Source: Streptomyces macrolidinus
Lineage (GTDB): Bacteria > Actinomycetota > Actinomycetes > Streptomycetales > Streptomycetaceae
Reading direction: 5' to 3'
Length of the DNA stretch: 64,000 bases
Assembly: GCF_023887685.1 (NCBI RefSeq)
Contig: NZ_JAMWMR010000003.1
Span: 124,001-188,000, forward strand
Below are positions 26,201 through 35,035 of the stretch, piece after piece. Positions within the stretch are counted from its first letter, which is position 1. Each line of letters starts with the position of its first letter. Under the pieces are notes generated by a model, which searched no databases, was not told where the DNA came from, and was given only the letters and a program-made list of their open reading frames with translations. Both the position numbers and the translations under genes were made by a program.

Positions 26201-26201
26201 T

Positions 26202-27230
26202 TCACGCGAGGCGGTGGACGGCGGCGGTGAAGAGCGCCGGGAAGCGGGCGGCGACGGGAACGATGTGCTGCCCGAGCGGCCGGTGCGTACGCAGCCACAG
26301 CAGCGACGCCGTCAGCAGACGGTAGCGCCGGGAGACCCTGCGCCAGGCCAGGTCGTAGTCCTGCGGCCGGTCCTGGCGTAGACACCGTACGAGTTCGGCC
26401 GCGGCGTGGAACGCGATCGCCAGGCCCTCGCCGGTCAGGGCGTCGGTGTACCCGGCGGCGTCACCGACCAGCAGAACACGGCCCGCGACCGGGGTACGGA
26501 CCCGCTGACGCAGGGGCCCCGCCCCACGAGCGCCGGTCGCCGCGGCCACGGGAAGGCGGGCGGCCAGTTCCCGGAACGGGGCCAGCAGCGTCTCGAAGGG
26601 GGCGCGGTCCTCGGTGAGGACGGAGATGCCGACGAGGTTCGCGCCGACCGGGGTGACGTACGCCTCCGCCCGCGCCGTCCAGTGCACCTCGACGTAGTCC
26701 GTCCAGGGCGCCACGGCGAAGTGACGGCGCTGCCCGTACCGTGCCGCCCGGCCGCCGGGGTGCAGCCCGAGGCCGAGTTCGCGCCGGATCCGCGAGTGCA
26801 GGCCGTCCGCCGCGGCGAGGTAACGCGCGGTGATCCCGGCCGCGGTGACGCTCCGGCCGTCCTGACGCAGCCCGTCGACCCGGGCGGTGACCACCGGGAT
26901 GCCGAGGTCGGCGGCGCGACGGGACAGCGCGCGGTGGAGTTCGGTGCGCCGTACCCCCTGGCCGGGGGCAGTGGGGAAGGGCGCCTCGACACTGTGACCG
27001 GCGTCGAGATAGCGAATGCCACGCAGGGGACGGCCGTCCGCGGTGACGCCGAGTTCGGCGAGCGCCCGCGCGGCCGTGGGCATGAGCCCCTCACCGCAGG
27101 CCTTGTCGACCGGCCCCGGCCGCGGTTCGACGATCACCACGTCCAGACCGGCCAGCGCGGCGTTGACGGCGGTGGCCAGCCCCGCCGGGCCGCCGCCCGC
27201 GACCAGGAGGTCGATCATGCGCTGGGACAT
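26202..27230 (-). CDS. FAD-dependent oxidoreductase (geranylgeranyl-reductase-like)
   Basis: A 342-residue group A-type flavoprotein. FAD-binding GGGPAGLATAVNAALAG at 12-28, KACGEGLMP at about 43 (the CGEGL motif of geranylgeranyl reductase/SrsC-like proteins), and GDAAGYTDALTGEGLAIAF at about 262. It lies 7 bp downstream of the type III PKS stop, clearly in the same operon. It could hydroxylate the polyketide ring, as the flavoprotein of phenolic lipid clusters does, or reduce a prenyl chain. Starts at ATG 27228-27230 with GGTAGG upstream. Confidence 0.85.
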   Translation of the reverse strand: MSQRMIDLLVAGGGPAGLATAVNAALAGLDVVIVEPRPGPVDKACGEGLMPTAARALAELGVTADGRPLRGIRYLDAGHSVEAPFPTAPGQGVRRTELHRALSRRAADLGIPVVTARVDGLRQDGRSVTAAGITARYLAAADGLHSRIRRELGLGLHPGGRAARYGQRRHFAVAPWTDYVEVHWTARAEAYVTPVGANLVGISVLTEDRAPFETLLAPFRELAARLPVAAATGARGAGPLRQRVRTPVAGRVLLVGDAAGYTDALTGEGLAIAFHAAAELVRCLRQDRPQDYDLAWRRVSRRYRLLTASLLWLRTHRPLGQHIVPVAARFPALFTAAVHRLA

Positions 27231-27237
27231 GGGCGGC

Positions 27238-28299
27238 CTACCAGCGCAGCAGGACGAGTTCGGAGCTGAAGCCCGGCCCCATCGCGAGCACCACTCCCGG
27301 TGTCCCGGCCAGCGGGCGCCGCGAGCGCAGGGTGTCGCTCAGGATGTGCAGGACCGAGGCGGAGGAGAGGTTGCCCACGGCGGCGAGCGAGCGCCACGTC
27401 GATTCCAGGGCGCGCGCGGGAAGTTCGAGGGACTCCTGTACGGCCTCGATCACCCGGGGCCCGCCGGGATGGCAGACCCAGGCCGCCACCTCCTGCGGCT
27501 TCACACCATGTTCGTCAAGGAACTCCCGTACCTGGCGGCCCAGTTGGCTGCGTACCAGGTCGGGCAGGTCACCGCTCAGTACGATCCGGAACCCCTGGTC
27601 CCTGATGTGCCAGCCGAGGAGTTCCTCGGTGTCCGGGTAGAGATGGCTGCGGCCCGCCTCGACGGTGGGCGCCTCGTCCGACCCCGCCGGGTGGTCGCGG
27701 CCGACGGCGACGACCGCGGCGGCCCCGTCGCCGAACAGCGACCCGGCGACCAGGTTCGCGGCGGAGCCGTCCGTCCGCTGCAGGGTCAGCGAGCACAGCT
27801 CGACCGACAGCAGAACGGCCACGCCCTCGGGTCGGCCCTCCAGATAGTCATGCAGCCGGGACAGCCCCGCGGCCCCCGCCGCACAGCCCAGACCGAACAT
27901 CGGCACCCGCTTGACGTCGCGGCGCATACCGAGCCGCCATGCCAGCCGGGCCTCGATCGAGGGCACCGCGAGACCGGTCACCGAGGTGGAGACGATCAGG
28001 TCCACGTCCTGCGGGCCGAGCCCCGCCTCGTCCAGCGCCGACGTGATCGCCCGCTCGCCCAGCTCCATGGCCCCCTCGATGAACGCGTCGTTGGCCGCAC
28101 CGAGGCCGTTCAGGGCGGCGTAGCGGTCCAGCGGCAGGACAAGGGAACGCGTACGCACCGTCGACGCGGCATGCAGCCGCTCGTGCACCGCGACCTCCCT
28201 CTCTCCCGCGACCCCCATGGCCACGAGCGCGTCCCGGATCTCGTCCTGCTCGTAGCGGTACGGAGGCAGCACCGCGCGCACGGCAGCGATTCGCGTCAT
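27238..28299 (-). CDS. Type III polyketide synthase (chalcone/stilbene synthase family)
   Basis: A 353-residue homodimeric ketosynthase. The catalytic triad is Cys139 ([14 protein letters not shown]), His277 (WVCHPGGP) and Asn310 (AVGNLSSAS). The [10 protein letters not shown] motif and [14 protein letters not shown]-terminus also fit. It iteratively condenses malonyl-CoA onto an acyl starter to give a resorcinol, pyrone or naphthol. The flavoprotein follows in the same operon, and a UbiA prenyltransferase is divergent, suggesting an alkylresorcinol/alkylpyrone or quinone that is oxidised and prenylated. Confidence 0.95.
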   Translation of the reverse strand: MTRIAAVRAVLPPYRYEQDEIRDALVAMGVAGEREVAVHERLHAASTVRTRSLVLPLDRYAALNGLGAANDAFIEGAMELGERAITSALDEAGLGPQDVDLIVSTSVTGLAVPSIEARLAWRLGMRRDVKRVPMFGLGCAAGAAGLSRLHDYLEGRPEGVAVLLSVELCSLTLQRTDGSAANLVAGSLFGDGAAAVVAVGRDHPAGSDEAPTVEAGRSHLYPDTEELLGWHIRDQGFRIVLSGDLPDLVRSQLGRQVREFLDEHGVKPQEVAAWVCHPGGPRVIEAVQESLELPARALESTWRSLAAVGNLSSASVLHILSDTLRSRRPLAGTPGVVLAMGPGFSSELVLLRW

Positions 28300-28399
28300 C
28301 GCCGCAGCATAGGTTCACACCGGGACGAAAGTGTCTATACGGGCGTGTCGGGCGGCGCGACGAGGCGAACGTCGCATGCCGGGGCACTAGCATCGGCGC

Positions 28400-29308
28400 G
28401 TGCCTGGTACCGGAGCCCCCGCGGCCGGACGCCATGACGTCCCCGTCCCCCCTCCCGAGGAAGCGGAGCCGCGCCGGTCCGCCTCCTCGACGGCCGGTCT
28501 GGCACGGGCGAGCCACCCCGAACCCGCCGTGACGGTCACGGCACTGGCGACCGCGCTGGCGGCGACGTCGGGGCGCGGCCCGACGGGCTGTGCGCTGGTG
28601 GCCGCCGCGGTGCTGACCGGTCAGTTGTCGGTGGGCTGGAGCAACGACTGGATCGACCGCGCACGGGACGCCGCAGCGGACCGCCGGGACAAGCCCCTGG
28701 TGGCGGGTGCGTCGCGGCCGAGGGCGGTGGCGGTGGCGGCGGGCTGGGCGCTCGGCCTCTGTGTCCCCCTCTCGCTGGCGAGCGGACCGGCGGCCGGAGC
28801 CGCGCATCTGACCTGTGTGGCCGCCGCCTGGGCCTACAACCTCGGCGTCAAACGGACCGTACTGTCCTGGCTGCCGTACGCCGTGGCCTTCGGACTGCTG
28901 CCCGCGTTCGTCACGCTGGGGCTGCCCGGCCGACCGTGGCCACCGGTCTGGGCCGTCACCGCGGGCGCCCTGCTCGGAGTGGGCGCCCACCTCACCAACG
29001 TACTGCCGGACATCGACGCGGACTTGGCGGCGGGCGTCCGCGGCCTGCCGCAACGCCTGGGCCGCTGCAGAACGCGCTACCTCGCCCCCGTACCCCTGTT
29101 CGCCGCCTCGACGGTACTGGTGTTCGGCCCCCCGGAACGATCGGCCATCTCCAACACGGCGACACTGACGGTAACCGGCGCCCTGGCCGTCACCACGGCC
29201 CTGCTCCCCGACAAGGGCCCCCGAGGCCGCATCCCGTTCCTCACCACCCTCGCGCTGGCGGTGACGGCGGTGTCTCTGCTTCTGGTGCGGGGGCGGGCGT
29301 TGGTCTGA
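28400..29308 (+). CDS. UbiA family prenyltransferase
   Basis: A 302-residue membrane protein with seven to nine helices. The two Asp-rich motifs that bind Mg-prenyl diphosphate are NDWIDRARDAAADR (about residue 82) and DIDADLAAG (about residue 208). GTG at 28400 starts a 40-residue Pro/Ala-rich cytoplasmic lead. It would attach an isoprenyl chain to an aromatic ring; the divergently encoded type III PKS is the likely source of that ring. The 100-bp spacer is the only room for both promoters. Confidence 0.9.
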   Translation: MPGTGAPAAGRHDVPVPPPEEAEPRRSASSTAGLARASHPEPAVTVTALATALAATSGRGPTGCALVAAAVLTGQLSVGWSNDWIDRARDAAADRRDKPLVAGASRPRAVAVAAGWALGLCVPLSLASGPAAGAAHLTCVAAAWAYNLGVKRTVLSWLPYAVAFGLLPAFVTLGLPGRPWPPVWAVTAGALLGVGAHLTNVLPDIDADLAAGVRGLPQRLGRCRTRYLAPVPLFAASTVLVFGPPERSAISNTATLTVTGALAVTTALLPDKGPRGRIPFLTTLALAVTAVSLLLVRGRALV

Positions 29309-29369
29309 TGCACAATCAGTGTCCGCCGACGCGGGCCGGTGTTCAGTTCAGCCGTGGGAGGCCAGGGTC

Positions 29370-29489
29370 CGTTGCAGCCGCCCGAACCTTCCTGCGGTCC
29401 GATCTCCACCGCGCTGTCGTCGGCACTGAGTTCGACGAAGCCCAACACCTCGCACCAGAACGCCGTCAGCCGCAGCGGATGCTGGGAAG
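29370..29489 (-). pseudogene. Truncated VOC (glyoxalase-like) gene fragment
   Basis: On the minus strand one frame reads HPLRLTAFWCEVLGFVELS then DDSAVEIGPQEGSGG, which matches the first beta-alpha unit of VOC-family proteins (xPxRLAxFWxEVLGF). No start codon precedes it and the similarity stops after about 40 residues, merging into unrelated sequence. It abuts the stop of the endonuclease-like gene, so the rest was probably lost when the accessory DNA entered. Edges are approximate. Confidence 0.55.
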
Positions 29490-29507
29490 AGGAGTGTTCG
29501 AGCGATG

Positions 29508-30977
29508 CTACCGGCGAAGCGTCTGCAGCTTTAGGGCGTCGAGAATGCCGTCCGTGTCCGGCTGACGGAGCCAGTCGTCATCCTTCGCCCACAGGGTGGC
29601 GATGCTGGCACGGCTCTGCTCATCGAGCCCGCCCAGTAGGTCAGAAACAGCCTTACGTGAGGTATCGCCGAGCGCCAGGACGATCAGCTTACGAATGGCC
29701 TCCGGCGCTGTCTGGAGGGCATTTATGAGCTCGACGACGAGACCGCGCTTAGCCAGCAGGTGCGCAGCCGTAGCGGCCCGGCGCAGGTCATCAGTACGAA
29801 GCCAGTCGAGGAGCTCCTCCAGACACTCGTGGGGCAGGTCCGATGGCATGACCGCGGCTGCGTGCGTCGCGACAAGCGTGCTGGGATCGTTGACGAGGTG
29901 CATCAGCTTGGCGGGTGCCTTGCGAGCCCCAGTCCCGAGCCCCCAGGCGGCAGATGCACGCACTTCTTCCGGAATCGCTGGCTCGGTGCTGCTGGCGACC
30001 GAGTACAGCGCCTCCATGGCTTCCTGGGTGTCTATCTCCGACAAGGAGAACACCGCCTCCATGCGCACCTCGCTGGTCGAGTCAGCGCCTTCAGCGAGAA
30101 CGAGTAGCGCAGCGACGGACGCTGGGCGCGTGGGGGCGAGGCTAGCGTGTGCTTCGAGGCGTAGGCGCCAGTCATTGGCCTCGCTGTCCGCTATGCCGAT
30201 GAGGACGTCCTCGACTTGCTTAGCGTCGAGGAACCGGGCCGCCTTGACTGCCGGGAATTGAATGTCTTCGTCGGTCGACAGGAGGTCCTCCTGCCAGCTC
30301 CAGGACCCCTCGCCAGCGCAGGCGACCGAGTCAGCCATGCGGAAGCAGAACGCGACCGGCTGGCCGGCCTGGAATGCCGTTCCTGCTGCCAGCGTGTGGA
30401 ACGTACCCCAACGGTTACCGCTCCCGTAGAGATACGTGCTGGCGCCCTTCGTGACGCGAACCTTTTTGAGGTCATCGTCGACGGTGACGACCTCACCGGC
30501 ATAGCTCGGGGCCCACATCGGCCATCGACGGTCCATTTCCGATCCTTCGGACACGGACTTTCGATTGCCCTCCTTGGAGGACTCCAGAGCATCCTCCAAG
30601 CTCTGCCGAGTGACGTAGACAAGATTGGACACGCTCACGGGGCTCGTCTTCATGTCGACACGCGCGAAGGCGAAGACGTCGTTCAGGCGCATGCCTCCGT
30701 CGCGCCAGGCGCGGCCGGGCAACGTGGAGTCGGACAGCTTGATCTCAAGCTTCGTTTTGCCCTTGGACTCGAAGCGGCGCCCACAGCTAACACACATGAG
30801 GTCGGGTAAGCGCATACGCTTGACCTTCGTCTGCCACACCTTGTTGGCCTTGGCGTACCGCTCGAGCTCGATAATGCGGTGCCCATGATTGTGCTCGAGG
30901 TCTTGGGTAATCGCGTCGGCGGCGTAGACTCCCATGCTCAGGAACCGAGCAAAATCAGCGTCTTCTTTGAAACCCAT
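29508..30977 (-). CDS. Restriction-like endonuclease: PD-(D/E)XK with zinc insert and HEAT repeats
   Basis: A 489-residue protein with lower GC than its surroundings and rare codons such as ATA. The ATG at 30975-30977 shares one base with the XRE stop (TGATG), with GAAGG upstream. N-terminal signature: HGHRIIELERYA, then RLPDLMCVSCGRRFESKGK, giving Pro58-Asp59, Cys62-x-x-Cys65 and Glu70-x-Lys72, a PD-(D/E)XK nuclease core with a zinc knuckle between the two halves. A middle beta-rich part (150-240) and helical HEAT-like repeats (about 250-470) follow. With the coupled control protein and divergent methyltransferase it looks like the restriction part of an R-M or related defence system. Cleavage is inferred, not shown. 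Confidence 0.65.
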   Translation of the reverse strand: MGFKEDADFARFLSMGVYAADAITQDLEHNHGHRIIELERYAKANKVWQTKVKRMRLPDLMCVSCGRRFESKGKTKLEIKLSDSTLPGRAWRDGGMRLNDVFAFARVDMKTSPVSVSNLVYVTRQSLEDALESSKEGNRKSVSEGSEMDRRWPMWAPSYAGEVVTVDDDLKKVRVTKGASTYLYGSGNRWGTFHTLAAGTAFQAGQPVAFCFRMADSVACAGEGSWSWQEDLLSTDEDIQFPAVKAARFLDAKQVEDVLIGIADSEANDWRLRLEAHASLAPTRPASVAALLVLAEGADSTSEVRMEAVFSLSEIDTQEAMEALYSVASSTEPAIPEEVRASAAWGLGTGARKAPAKLMHLVNDPSTLVATHAAAVMPSDLPHECLEELLDWLRTDDLRRAATAAHLLAKRGLVVELINALQTAPEAIRKLIVLALGDTSRKAVSDLLGGLDEQSRASIATLWAKDDDWLRQPDTDGILDALKLQTLRR

Positions 30978-31216
30978 CAAATACCTTCGAATAGTTGTGC
31001 AGCATCGACCTTGAGCGCACGCGCGAGGGCAATGATGTTGTCAAGGCTTACGTTGCGCTGACCTCGTTCCAACGAAGAGACGTAGGTGCGGTGGATCCCC
31101 GCAGCTTCCGCGAGCTCTTCTTGCGAGAGGCCTGCTGAGAGACGGTGTTCCCGCACACGGTGGCCGAACGCCTCACGTTGCCGCTGGATGCGGAGCTTGT
31201 CGGAGGCTTGCGTCAT
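30977..31216 (-). CDS. XRE-type control (C) protein
   Basis: A 79-residue helix-turn-helix protein that is almost entirely DNA-binding domain: FGHRVREHRLSAGLSQEEL, then AEAAGIHRTYVSSLERGQR and NVSLDNIIALARAL. Length and sequence are those of R-M controller proteins, which delay endonuclease synthesis until host DNA is methylated. The start ATG (31214-31216) lies back-to-back with the first possible start of the methyltransferase. Its stop overlaps the endonuclease start, so it is the first gene of a two-gene operon. Confidence 0.85.
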   Translation of the reverse strand: MTQASDKLRIQRQREAFGHRVREHRLSAGLSQEELAEAAGIHRTYVSSLERGQRNVSLDNIIALARALKVDAAQLFEGI

Positions 31217-31262
31217 GATGCCTAAGGACGCTAGGACGGTGCAGACGATGGGTCTACAGACT

Positions 31263-32984
31263 ATGAGTAACATTGGCGGCATGGCTGAGGAGATCGTGGT
31301 GGGTCGTGGTGACCCTGTCTATCTCGCGCATGCCTACCTGACGAAGGTCCCCGTGCCCGCGATCACGCCGTTCATTGAGGCTTACTGTCCGCCCGACGGC
31401 TCCGTGGTCGACCCGTTCGCCGGGTCTGGCATGACGGGGGTCGCGGCGCGGATCACCGGGCGTCAGGCGCGTCTGTCGGACATCTCGGTTCTGGGGCGTC
31501 ACATCGGATCCAACTACCTGAATATGGTCGACGGGGACGAGTTCAGTCGGGTCACGCAGGCGGTCATCAAGCGGGCCAAGGATGCTGTCGGCAAGATCTA
31601 CGAGGTCCCCTGCAGTGGGTGTGGTGGAACCGGCCAGCTTGCGAAGACCGTCTGGAGTGTACTGGTGAGGTGCGCGGGCTGTGAGAAGCCCGTGAACTAC
31701 TACCACTCGCTCGAGGCCGCGGAGTGGTCGAAGCCGGAGATGGTCTGTCCCGATTGTTCGGCTCACATTTCGAGCAAGCTCGAGCGGGTGGGTGAGCAGC
31801 CCGTGGTCGACTACGTCAACTGCGCTTGCTCGCCGAGGCAGCGTGAGCAGCCAGCGGCCGTCACGCCGAGCATCGATGTCGACGGCTTGGGCTTCCCCCA
31901 CGTTGAGATTACGCCTGACCGGGAGATGTACCGGGCGTCTGCGCTGGGCAAGAGCGGCTACACGACCGTGGCCTCGTTCTATTCGCCGCGTAACCTGCGA
32001 ACTCTGGTGGCCCTGCGCGATGAGATCCGCGGGCTTGAGGACCGCGCCCTGAGTCAAAAGCTACTGTTTGCGTTCACTGCGACGTTGACTCGGGCGAGCA
32101 AGCGGTACCAGTGGTCGCACAAACGCCCGCTGAACGCCGCGAACCAGAACTACTACATCGCGCCGGTCTTCTATGAGTGGAACGTCTTCGAGCTCTTTGA
32201 GCGCAAGACGACCGCCGTGCTAAAGGCCGATGACTGGATCCGGACGCAGGCGTTCGCGCACAACGTGGACGCGGACACGGTGCCCGCAGAGTACGTCACG
32301 GAGAGCGCTGCGGAGCTGTCTCTGCCGGACGCGAGCGTGGACTACGTGTTCACGGACCCGCCGTTCGGTTCGAACCTCTTCTATGCGGATATGGCCCTGT
32401 TCCAGGAGGGTTGGCTGGATGGTTTCACAGACGTCGGCAAGGAGGCGGTGATCGATCGCTCCACTGGCACGAAGCGCACGGCGGACCGCTACGAGACGCT
32501 GCTGACGGAGTCGCTCAAGCAGTGCCGTCGCATCCTGAAGCCTGGCGGGCGCATCTCGATGGTCTTCGGCAACTCCTCAGGCAAGATCTGGGCAGTAGTT
32601 CAGCGAGCAGTTGCAGCGGCCGGTCTGCGCATCGAGCCGGAGAAGATCACCATCCTGAACAAGGGGCAGCGCTCCGTGAAGGGGCTGGCCTCGGGCTTCG
32701 AGCACGTGGCCACGCTCGACCTTGTCCTGACGATGGTTCCGCAGGCCAATGCCGAGGCTTCGTTCAAGCAGCCGACGGCTGAGGCGGTTGCTGCGGCGAC
32801 GCGCGAGCTGGCTGGTGCTGCCGGCCCTGCCTCTCCGAGCCACCTGTATCTCGAGCTTCTCCGCCGCGCGCTTCGGGAGGGGTGGAGCGTTGCGGACCTC
32901 AACTTGCAGACGGCGACGGCAACGTTGCTGGGTGACGGCTGGAGTATCGATCAGAAGACGGGCCTACTGGTCGAGCCCGAGTAG
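31263..32984 (+). CDS. Zinc-finger DNA methyltransferase (COG1743-like)
   Basis: A 573-residue SAM-dependent DNA methyltransferase counted from ATG 31263. ATG 31215, with GGAGG 8 bases upstream, is an equally possible start adding 16 residues. SAM-binding motif DPFAGSGMTG at 50-59; catalytic DPPF in VFTDPPFGSN at about 365; between them a zinc-ribbon-rich insert with Cys117-x-x-Cys120, Cys137-x-x-Cys140 and Cys162-x-x-Cys165 plus NCAC. The DPPF motif points to an N6-adenine or N4-cytosine target. Divergent from the XRE-endonuclease operon. Codon use (CTA, TTT, CGT) is unlike the core genes. Confidence 0.85.
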   Translation: MSNIGGMAEEIVVGRGDPVYLAHAYLTKVPVPAITPFIEAYCPPDGSVVDPFAGSGMTGVAARITGRQARLSDISVLGRHIGSNYLNMVDGDEFSRVTQAVIKRAKDAVGKIYEVPCSGCGGTGQLAKTVWSVLVRCAGCEKPVNYYHSLEAAEWSKPEMVCPDCSAHISSKLERVGEQPVVDYVNCACSPRQREQPAAVTPSIDVDGLGFPHVEITPDREMYRASALGKSGYTTVASFYSPRNLRTLVALRDEIRGLEDRALSQKLLFAFTATLTRASKRYQWSHKRPLNAANQNYYIAPVFYEWNVFELFERKTTAVLKADDWIRTQAFAHNVDADTVPAEYVTESAAELSLPDASVDYVFTDPPFGSNLFYADMALFQEGWLDGFTDVGKEAVIDRSTGTKRTADRYETLLTESLKQCRRILKPGGRISMVFGNSSGKIWAVVQRAVAAAGLRIEPEKITILNKGQRSVKGLASGFEHVATLDLVLTMVPQANAEASFKQPTAEAVAAATRELAGAAGPASPSHLYLELLRRALREGWSVADLNLQTATATLLGDGWSIDQKTGLLVEPE

Positions 32985-33082
32985 GCGCTTCGAGAGTGGC
33001 TGTCAAAGCCGGGAGATTAGGCCTGCCTGGGGCGTGCGGGGGGCGTGACGAGCTGCCTTGAAGCAGCAGAGATAGTTGTTGC

Positions 33083-34177
33083 TCAGGCTTCCGCAGGGAT
33101 GTGCCATAAGGGTGCGGCGCATTGCTTCGGGCGGCTGTCGAGGAGTAGTTGGCGAAGCGCGTCGAGTTGTGAGTTGTTGAGGTTCAGGGCCTCCGCGATG
33201 CGGCGGAATGTCGTGTGGCTGACTCCTCGCTTGCGTGCTTCGGCCTGGAACTGGTCGAGCTTGGCCAGGATTGTTGCCCGGTTCGGCACCGCGTGAGGCT
33301 GTTCCTTCAGCCAGGCCGCCTTGTTGCGCTCGTAGTCGATCTCCGAGTAGCCACAGACTTCGCGGCTGTGCTGCTCGACCTGGTCGAGGCTTTCGCTCGC
33401 CATGACGGCGCGGGCGAGCTGGTTGCGGCTGACGGCGTCGTCCAGGTCGACTTCATGGACCCTCGGGCTCTCATCCGTGAGCGGCACGAGAAGTCCCGAG
33501 TCACGGATCTCGCAGGTGCCGCGTACGCCCCGTGCCGTGGCCGCGAGCATCCCGGTCGCCTCTGACGGGTGCCACTCGAGGACAGAGCTGATCGGCTGCA
33601 CGTCGGTCGGGGTGAAGGTGTGGACGATGGGGCCGAGCATGCCACGCAAGTCGTCGAAGGGCAGCTCGCCGTCCAAACCCGGGCCCGCCACCAGGAGCCG
33701 GATGGGGGAGCCCACCTGGCAGCACGCGGCGAGCGTGAGGGCGTCGGCGAGAGGACTCTTGAGAGTCGGCTCATCGCCGCGAGCGAGGATGTCCCCGCCC
33801 ACATCGAGGAGATCGATCGACTCGGGCGCCAAGTGGTCGACCAGTTCCTCAAGTTGACGCGTGATGCCCCTGGCACCCTGGTAGGGGTCGATCAACGCAA
33901 AGGAGTGCGGGAGTTCCGCGGCCAGTCGGGGAAGGGTGGAGCCTGCGGGAGCGAGGGGGCTGGCACCCGGTGGTACTGCTCGTACCGCCGGGGTGATCTG
34001 TTCAAGGCCGGTGAAGTCGGCTGCTCCCCGTGGGCCCGGTACCGGGTCCACGACAAGACGCTCCCACGCGTACGTGAGGATCACCGCCTGGCCCTCGTTG
34101 CCGTACAGGGCGGCGTGGAGCATCGCGCAAGCGACCGCGTCGCCCCCTCCGCCCGCTGCGACGATCAACCGCTTCAT
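33083..34177 (-). CDS. DUF1152 family protein
   Basis: A 364-residue cytoplasmic protein. ATG at 34175-34177 begins MKRLIVAAGGGGDAVACAML, the Gly-rich first strand and loop of DUF1152, followed by ILTYAWERLVVDPVPGPR and DVGGDILA. The Rossmann-like layout suggests nucleotide or sugar-nucleotide binding, but no activity is established for the family. Residues 290-350 form a helical extension. It is divergent from the GntR regulator with an 80-bp spacer holding the operator, and convergent with the methyltransferase. Confidence 0.8.
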   Translation of the reverse strand: MKRLIVAAGGGGDAVACAMLHAALYGNEGQAVILTYAWERLVVDPVPGPRGAADFTGLEQITPAVRAVPPGASPLAPAGSTLPRLAAELPHSFALIDPYQGARGITRQLEELVDHLAPESIDLLDVGGDILARGDEPTLKSPLADALTLAACCQVGSPIRLLVAGPGLDGELPFDDLRGMLGPIVHTFTPTDVQPISSVLEWHPSEATGMLAATARGVRGTCEIRDSGLLVPLTDESPRVHEVDLDDAVSRNQLARAVMASESLDQVEQHSREVCGYSEIDYERNKAAWLKEQPHAVPNRATILAKLDQFQAEARKRGVSHTTFRRIAEALNLNNSQLDALRQLLLDSRPKQCAAPLWHIPAEA

Positions 34178-34215
34178 GCGCTCAGGGTAGGGGTTTGCGG
34201 ATTGGTCGTTCACTC

Positions 34216-34241
34216 TATAGTGGCCAGAGGCCATAGCCACT
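34216..34241. promoter_or_regulatory. GntR promoter -10 and operator copy
   Basis: TATAGT at 34216-34221 is a good -10 for the GntR gene (start 34258). Just downstream, AGAGGC-CATA-GCCACT (34226-34241) matches in 11 of 12 arm positions the two 16-bp palindromes AGTGGC-TAAT-GCCACT found downstream of the gene. An extra AGTGGC half lies at 34219-34224. The GntR protein probably binds here and represses itself and the divergent DUF1152 gene. Confidence 0.6.
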
Positions 34242-34257
34242 TGGACTGGGAGGGCGG

Positions 34258-34998
34258 ATGCCTCAGATTGCGGAGACTCAGCCGAAGTACCTCCAGATCG
34301 CGCACTACATCCGTGATCAGATCCTTCGAGGCGACCTGCGACCGGGAGACGAAGTCCCCTCGGAACGGCAACTCGCCGCAGACTGGAAGGTCTCCCGGCC
34401 CACGGCCGCGCGGTCGCTCGAGGCGTTGAGTCATCAGGGCCTGGTCGAGAAGCGGCAGGGTTCGGGCACGTATGTGCGGAGTCTGGAGGTAAACCGGCGT
34501 GCACGTGAGCTGTACGGACGGGCACGGCAGACCGGGAAGATCTACGCGCCCGGCGAGTATGCGGTGATCACTTCCGCCGGTTGGCTGGAAGCGCCGGATC
34601 ATGTGGCTGAGGCGCTGGGGCTGGCCAAGGACCGTCGAGCTGTGCACCGCCGGCGCGTGACGAACAACCAGAACGGCCCGATCGCCCTGTCCATCTCATG
34701 GTTTGCTCCGGACGTCGGTCAGCGTGCTCCGCGGCTGATGGACCCTGAGCGGATTCAGGAGGGGACTCTGATGTACGTCGAGACGATGACTGGGCGTCAA
34801 GGGGGCTATGCGGAGGACCGCATGTGCGCTCGGGTCGCCACAGATGAAGAAGTGGCCGATCTCTGCCTGGAACCTGGTTCTGCAGTCCTGATCGTTCATC
34901 ACGTCGTTTTCGACCTTCAGGACCGGCCGCTCGAGTTCGCCGAAGCGACCTATCCCCCGCATCGCTGGGCCTTCGAGCAGGGCTATCCCCTCACCTGA
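34258..34998 (+). CDS. GntR family regulator with UTRA domain
   Basis: A 246-residue HutC-type GntR regulator. Winged helix at about 8-75: KYLQIAHYIRDQILRGDLRPGD, PSERQLAADWKVSRPTAARSLEAL and VEKRQGSGTYV. UTRA ligand domain from about 95 to 246, ending RPLEFAEATYPPHRWAFEQGY. GGGAGG precedes ATG 34258. Related proteins (KorSA-like) control integrative plasmids such as pSAM2, which fits its place in this accessory region. Operator copies in its own promoter and upstream of the next small ORF suggest both are regulated. Confidence 0.9.
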   Translation: MPQIAETQPKYLQIAHYIRDQILRGDLRPGDEVPSERQLAADWKVSRPTAARSLEALSHQGLVEKRQGSGTYVRSLEVNRRARELYGRARQTGKIYAPGEYAVITSAGWLEAPDHVAEALGLAKDRRAVHRRRVTNNQNGPIALSISWFAPDVGQRAPRLMDPERIQEGTLMYVETMTGRQGGYAEDRMCARVATDEEVADLCLEPGSAVLIVHHVVFDLQDRPLEFAEATYPPHRWAFEQGYPLT

Positions 34999-35035
34999 CA
35001 GGGCGACAGTTCCGTTGAAGCGCTTGCGAAGGCCG

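Noticed and set aside
24926..28299. LanC-like, flavoprotein and PKS genes as one lanthipeptide or hybrid cluster
   Set aside because: The LanC-like gene is convergent with the flavoprotein/PKS operon and no precursor or dehydratase is present.
29300..29520. Possible left attachment site matching the tRNA-Arg 3' end
   Set aside because: No stretch similar to the tRNA T arm or acceptor was found.
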